From Plasmodium brasilianum (lineage: Eukaryota; Apicomplexa; Aconoidasida; Haemosporida; Plasmodiidae), in assembly GCF_023973825.1 (NCBI RefSeq), contig NC_090124.1:2411501-2475500 (forward strand): a DNA stretch of 64,000 bases. The letters run 5' to 3'. The notes under the pieces are model-generated. The model worked only from the letters and a program-made list of their open reading frames with translations, had not been told where the DNA came from and ran no database searches. The number at the start of each line of letters is the position of its first letter. Within the stretch, counting starts at the first letter, position 1. Shown here in pieces: positions 62,518 through 64,000 of this stretch. The translations under genes and the position numbers were made by a program.

Positions 62518-64000
62518 TAAAATGTACAATAATAAGCATATATCTCATTACAATTAAACCCTTAATAGTAAGTAATGTGTGTAATATTTTTAGAGATATT
62601 CTAAATGAGAATACATATAATTTCTAAAATATTAAAAATTAACATTAATGTAATTGGTATTTTTATCGAACAACAATATAAATATATGTTCCTCATTTTT
62701 TTGTGAATTTGAACATTTAAAATTTTATTATTTTTATTTTAACATATAATTTACACTTAACTAAAAATACTTATTATAAAAATTATGTTTGTACATAAAA
62801 ATAGATTTCAATGAACCATATATATGTTCTTCAAAGTGAATAAACAATAGAGTTATTCATATAATTTTGTTGAATTGAGTTAAATTATATTATAACTACC
62901 AATCATTGTCTTCTATACTGTAGAATGTTTTATTATAATATTATTATTTGTTAAGTTAAATAAAAGAAAATATATTATTTGTTTCACATTAACAATAAAC
63001 TTATCTTGTTTTGTACTTAATTAAACTACATGAACGTATCTTTTTACACTGTTATATATATAAATATAAATTTGTACATAAAAATACCATTAATATTTAT
63101 TTTATATGATATTTTTTATGAGATGTATATAACAAAATATATTTATTGAAAAATTATTCGTAAAAGTCTTTTGGTTTTATTATTATTACATAATTGTGAA
63201 AATATAAATATATAATAAAATAATATCTTTTTGGAATGTGGAAAATTTATTATTGTTTAATAATTTGTGTAATTTTAAACTTTAAAATTAATTGAACAGT
63301 AAAAACAAATTATTATATTATTATTGTTCCTTATTATATTATTGTTTCTATTCTTTATATATTATTTTAATGTATATTATATTGAAAATGTATAAATATA
63401 TCATATATTGTTTTTATTTTTTATATCATTAAACATTTTATTTTGTAAATTAGTTTTAATAAGATATTAATAGGTAATATTTTTATTTATTCAGAATGTA
63501 ATGATTAACATTATAATATCTATTACAATATAAAATAGATAAAACTTTGTTACTGAAAAAATATATAAAAGTAGTTCTGTTTAATTCTATCTAGAATTTC
63601 AGAAGTAATATAAACATTTTTTTTTCCTTTCTACAATATTATTGCAAGTTTATTGCATTAATTTTAAAATAATAATATATCTTATTTTTATTAGTAATTA
63701 GAAAATGTAGAATTATAAAATATAATTAAAGTTTTCAAATTACCAATGATATAACAACATTATTTATGAAAAAATTTTATAATTAAGTACTAGACAAATA
63801 TATTGTATTTTATGTTTGCCTTAAATACATTAAGGTTTAATACTCATAAAATATTTTATCACTTAAATTTTGTTTGTATATTATTTTATTTTATTTATTC
63901 CATGGATGAATATTTATAGAATAAAATATATAACCAAGCATTTGAAATGAAAGTTATATAATAGATATATATAAAATTCATGGCGTATGTATATTTTTAT
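62518..64000. other. Intergenic to the window end, no gene
   Basis: AT-rich 3' flank. Parts match the DNA after the 29.9 kb fam-l relic (about 30.4-30.65 kb). Nothing coding seen. Confidence 0.55.

Noticed and set aside
1..64000. tRNA, rRNA, CRISPR, transposon and long telomere arrays
   Set aside because: Looked for by eye on both strands. No GC-containing cloverleaf, spaced direct repeats, transposase text or tandem GGGTTYA array was found apart from the 13-mer at 24866.

Overview
Eukaryotic subtelomeric DNA of a malaria parasite, most likely Plasmodium malariae or its near-identical sister P. brasilianum. The base composition is extremely AT-rich (about four fifths by eye). The coding content is almost entirely species-specific multigene families with short GT-AG introns: PIR (vir-like), STP1 (SURFIN-related), fam-l, fam-m-like and signal-peptide exported proteins. 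The species call rests on fam-l, which I know only from the P. malariae clade, together with STP1 and PIR. No housekeeping genes, tRNAs, rRNAs, bacterial-type elements or long telomeric arrays were seen. Family names come from recall, not from a search.

Layout from left to right: a decayed PIR (1-1718, -); an STP1 gene with its exon structure intact but one frameshift in an A9 run (7065-9492, -); 7.7 kb without a recognisable gene; a long unassigned gene with three tandem-repeat arrays and a two-transmembrane C-terminus (17435-20002, +); an exported-protein pseudogene (22357-23197, -); a fam-m-like relic (about 26263-26760, +); a fam-l relic (about 29075-29940, +); an STP1 relic (33377-35830, -); an intact three-exon PIR (39963-41800, -); a divergent PIR pseudogene (44489-45721, +); an intact two-exon fam-l (49549-50445, +); a second exported-protein pseudogene (51412-52249, -); a second fam-m-like relic (about 55300-55700, +); another exported-protein relic (58091-58900, +); and a fam-l pseudogene (61632-62517, +).

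Only three genes look fully readable: the long repeat gene, the PIR and the fam-l. The rest are pseudogenes at different stages of decay. Two old segmental duplications explain much of the layout. The STP1 locus and its upstream flank recur (about 6.8-12.7 kb and 33.3-37.6 kb), and the block exported protein / fam-m-like / fam-l recurs (about 21.9-30.6 kb and 50.9-63.3 kb). Functionally, PIR and STP1 products are expected at or near the infected red-cell surface, and fam-l and the exported proteins are expected to pass through the PTEX export route. All functional statements are family-level inference.
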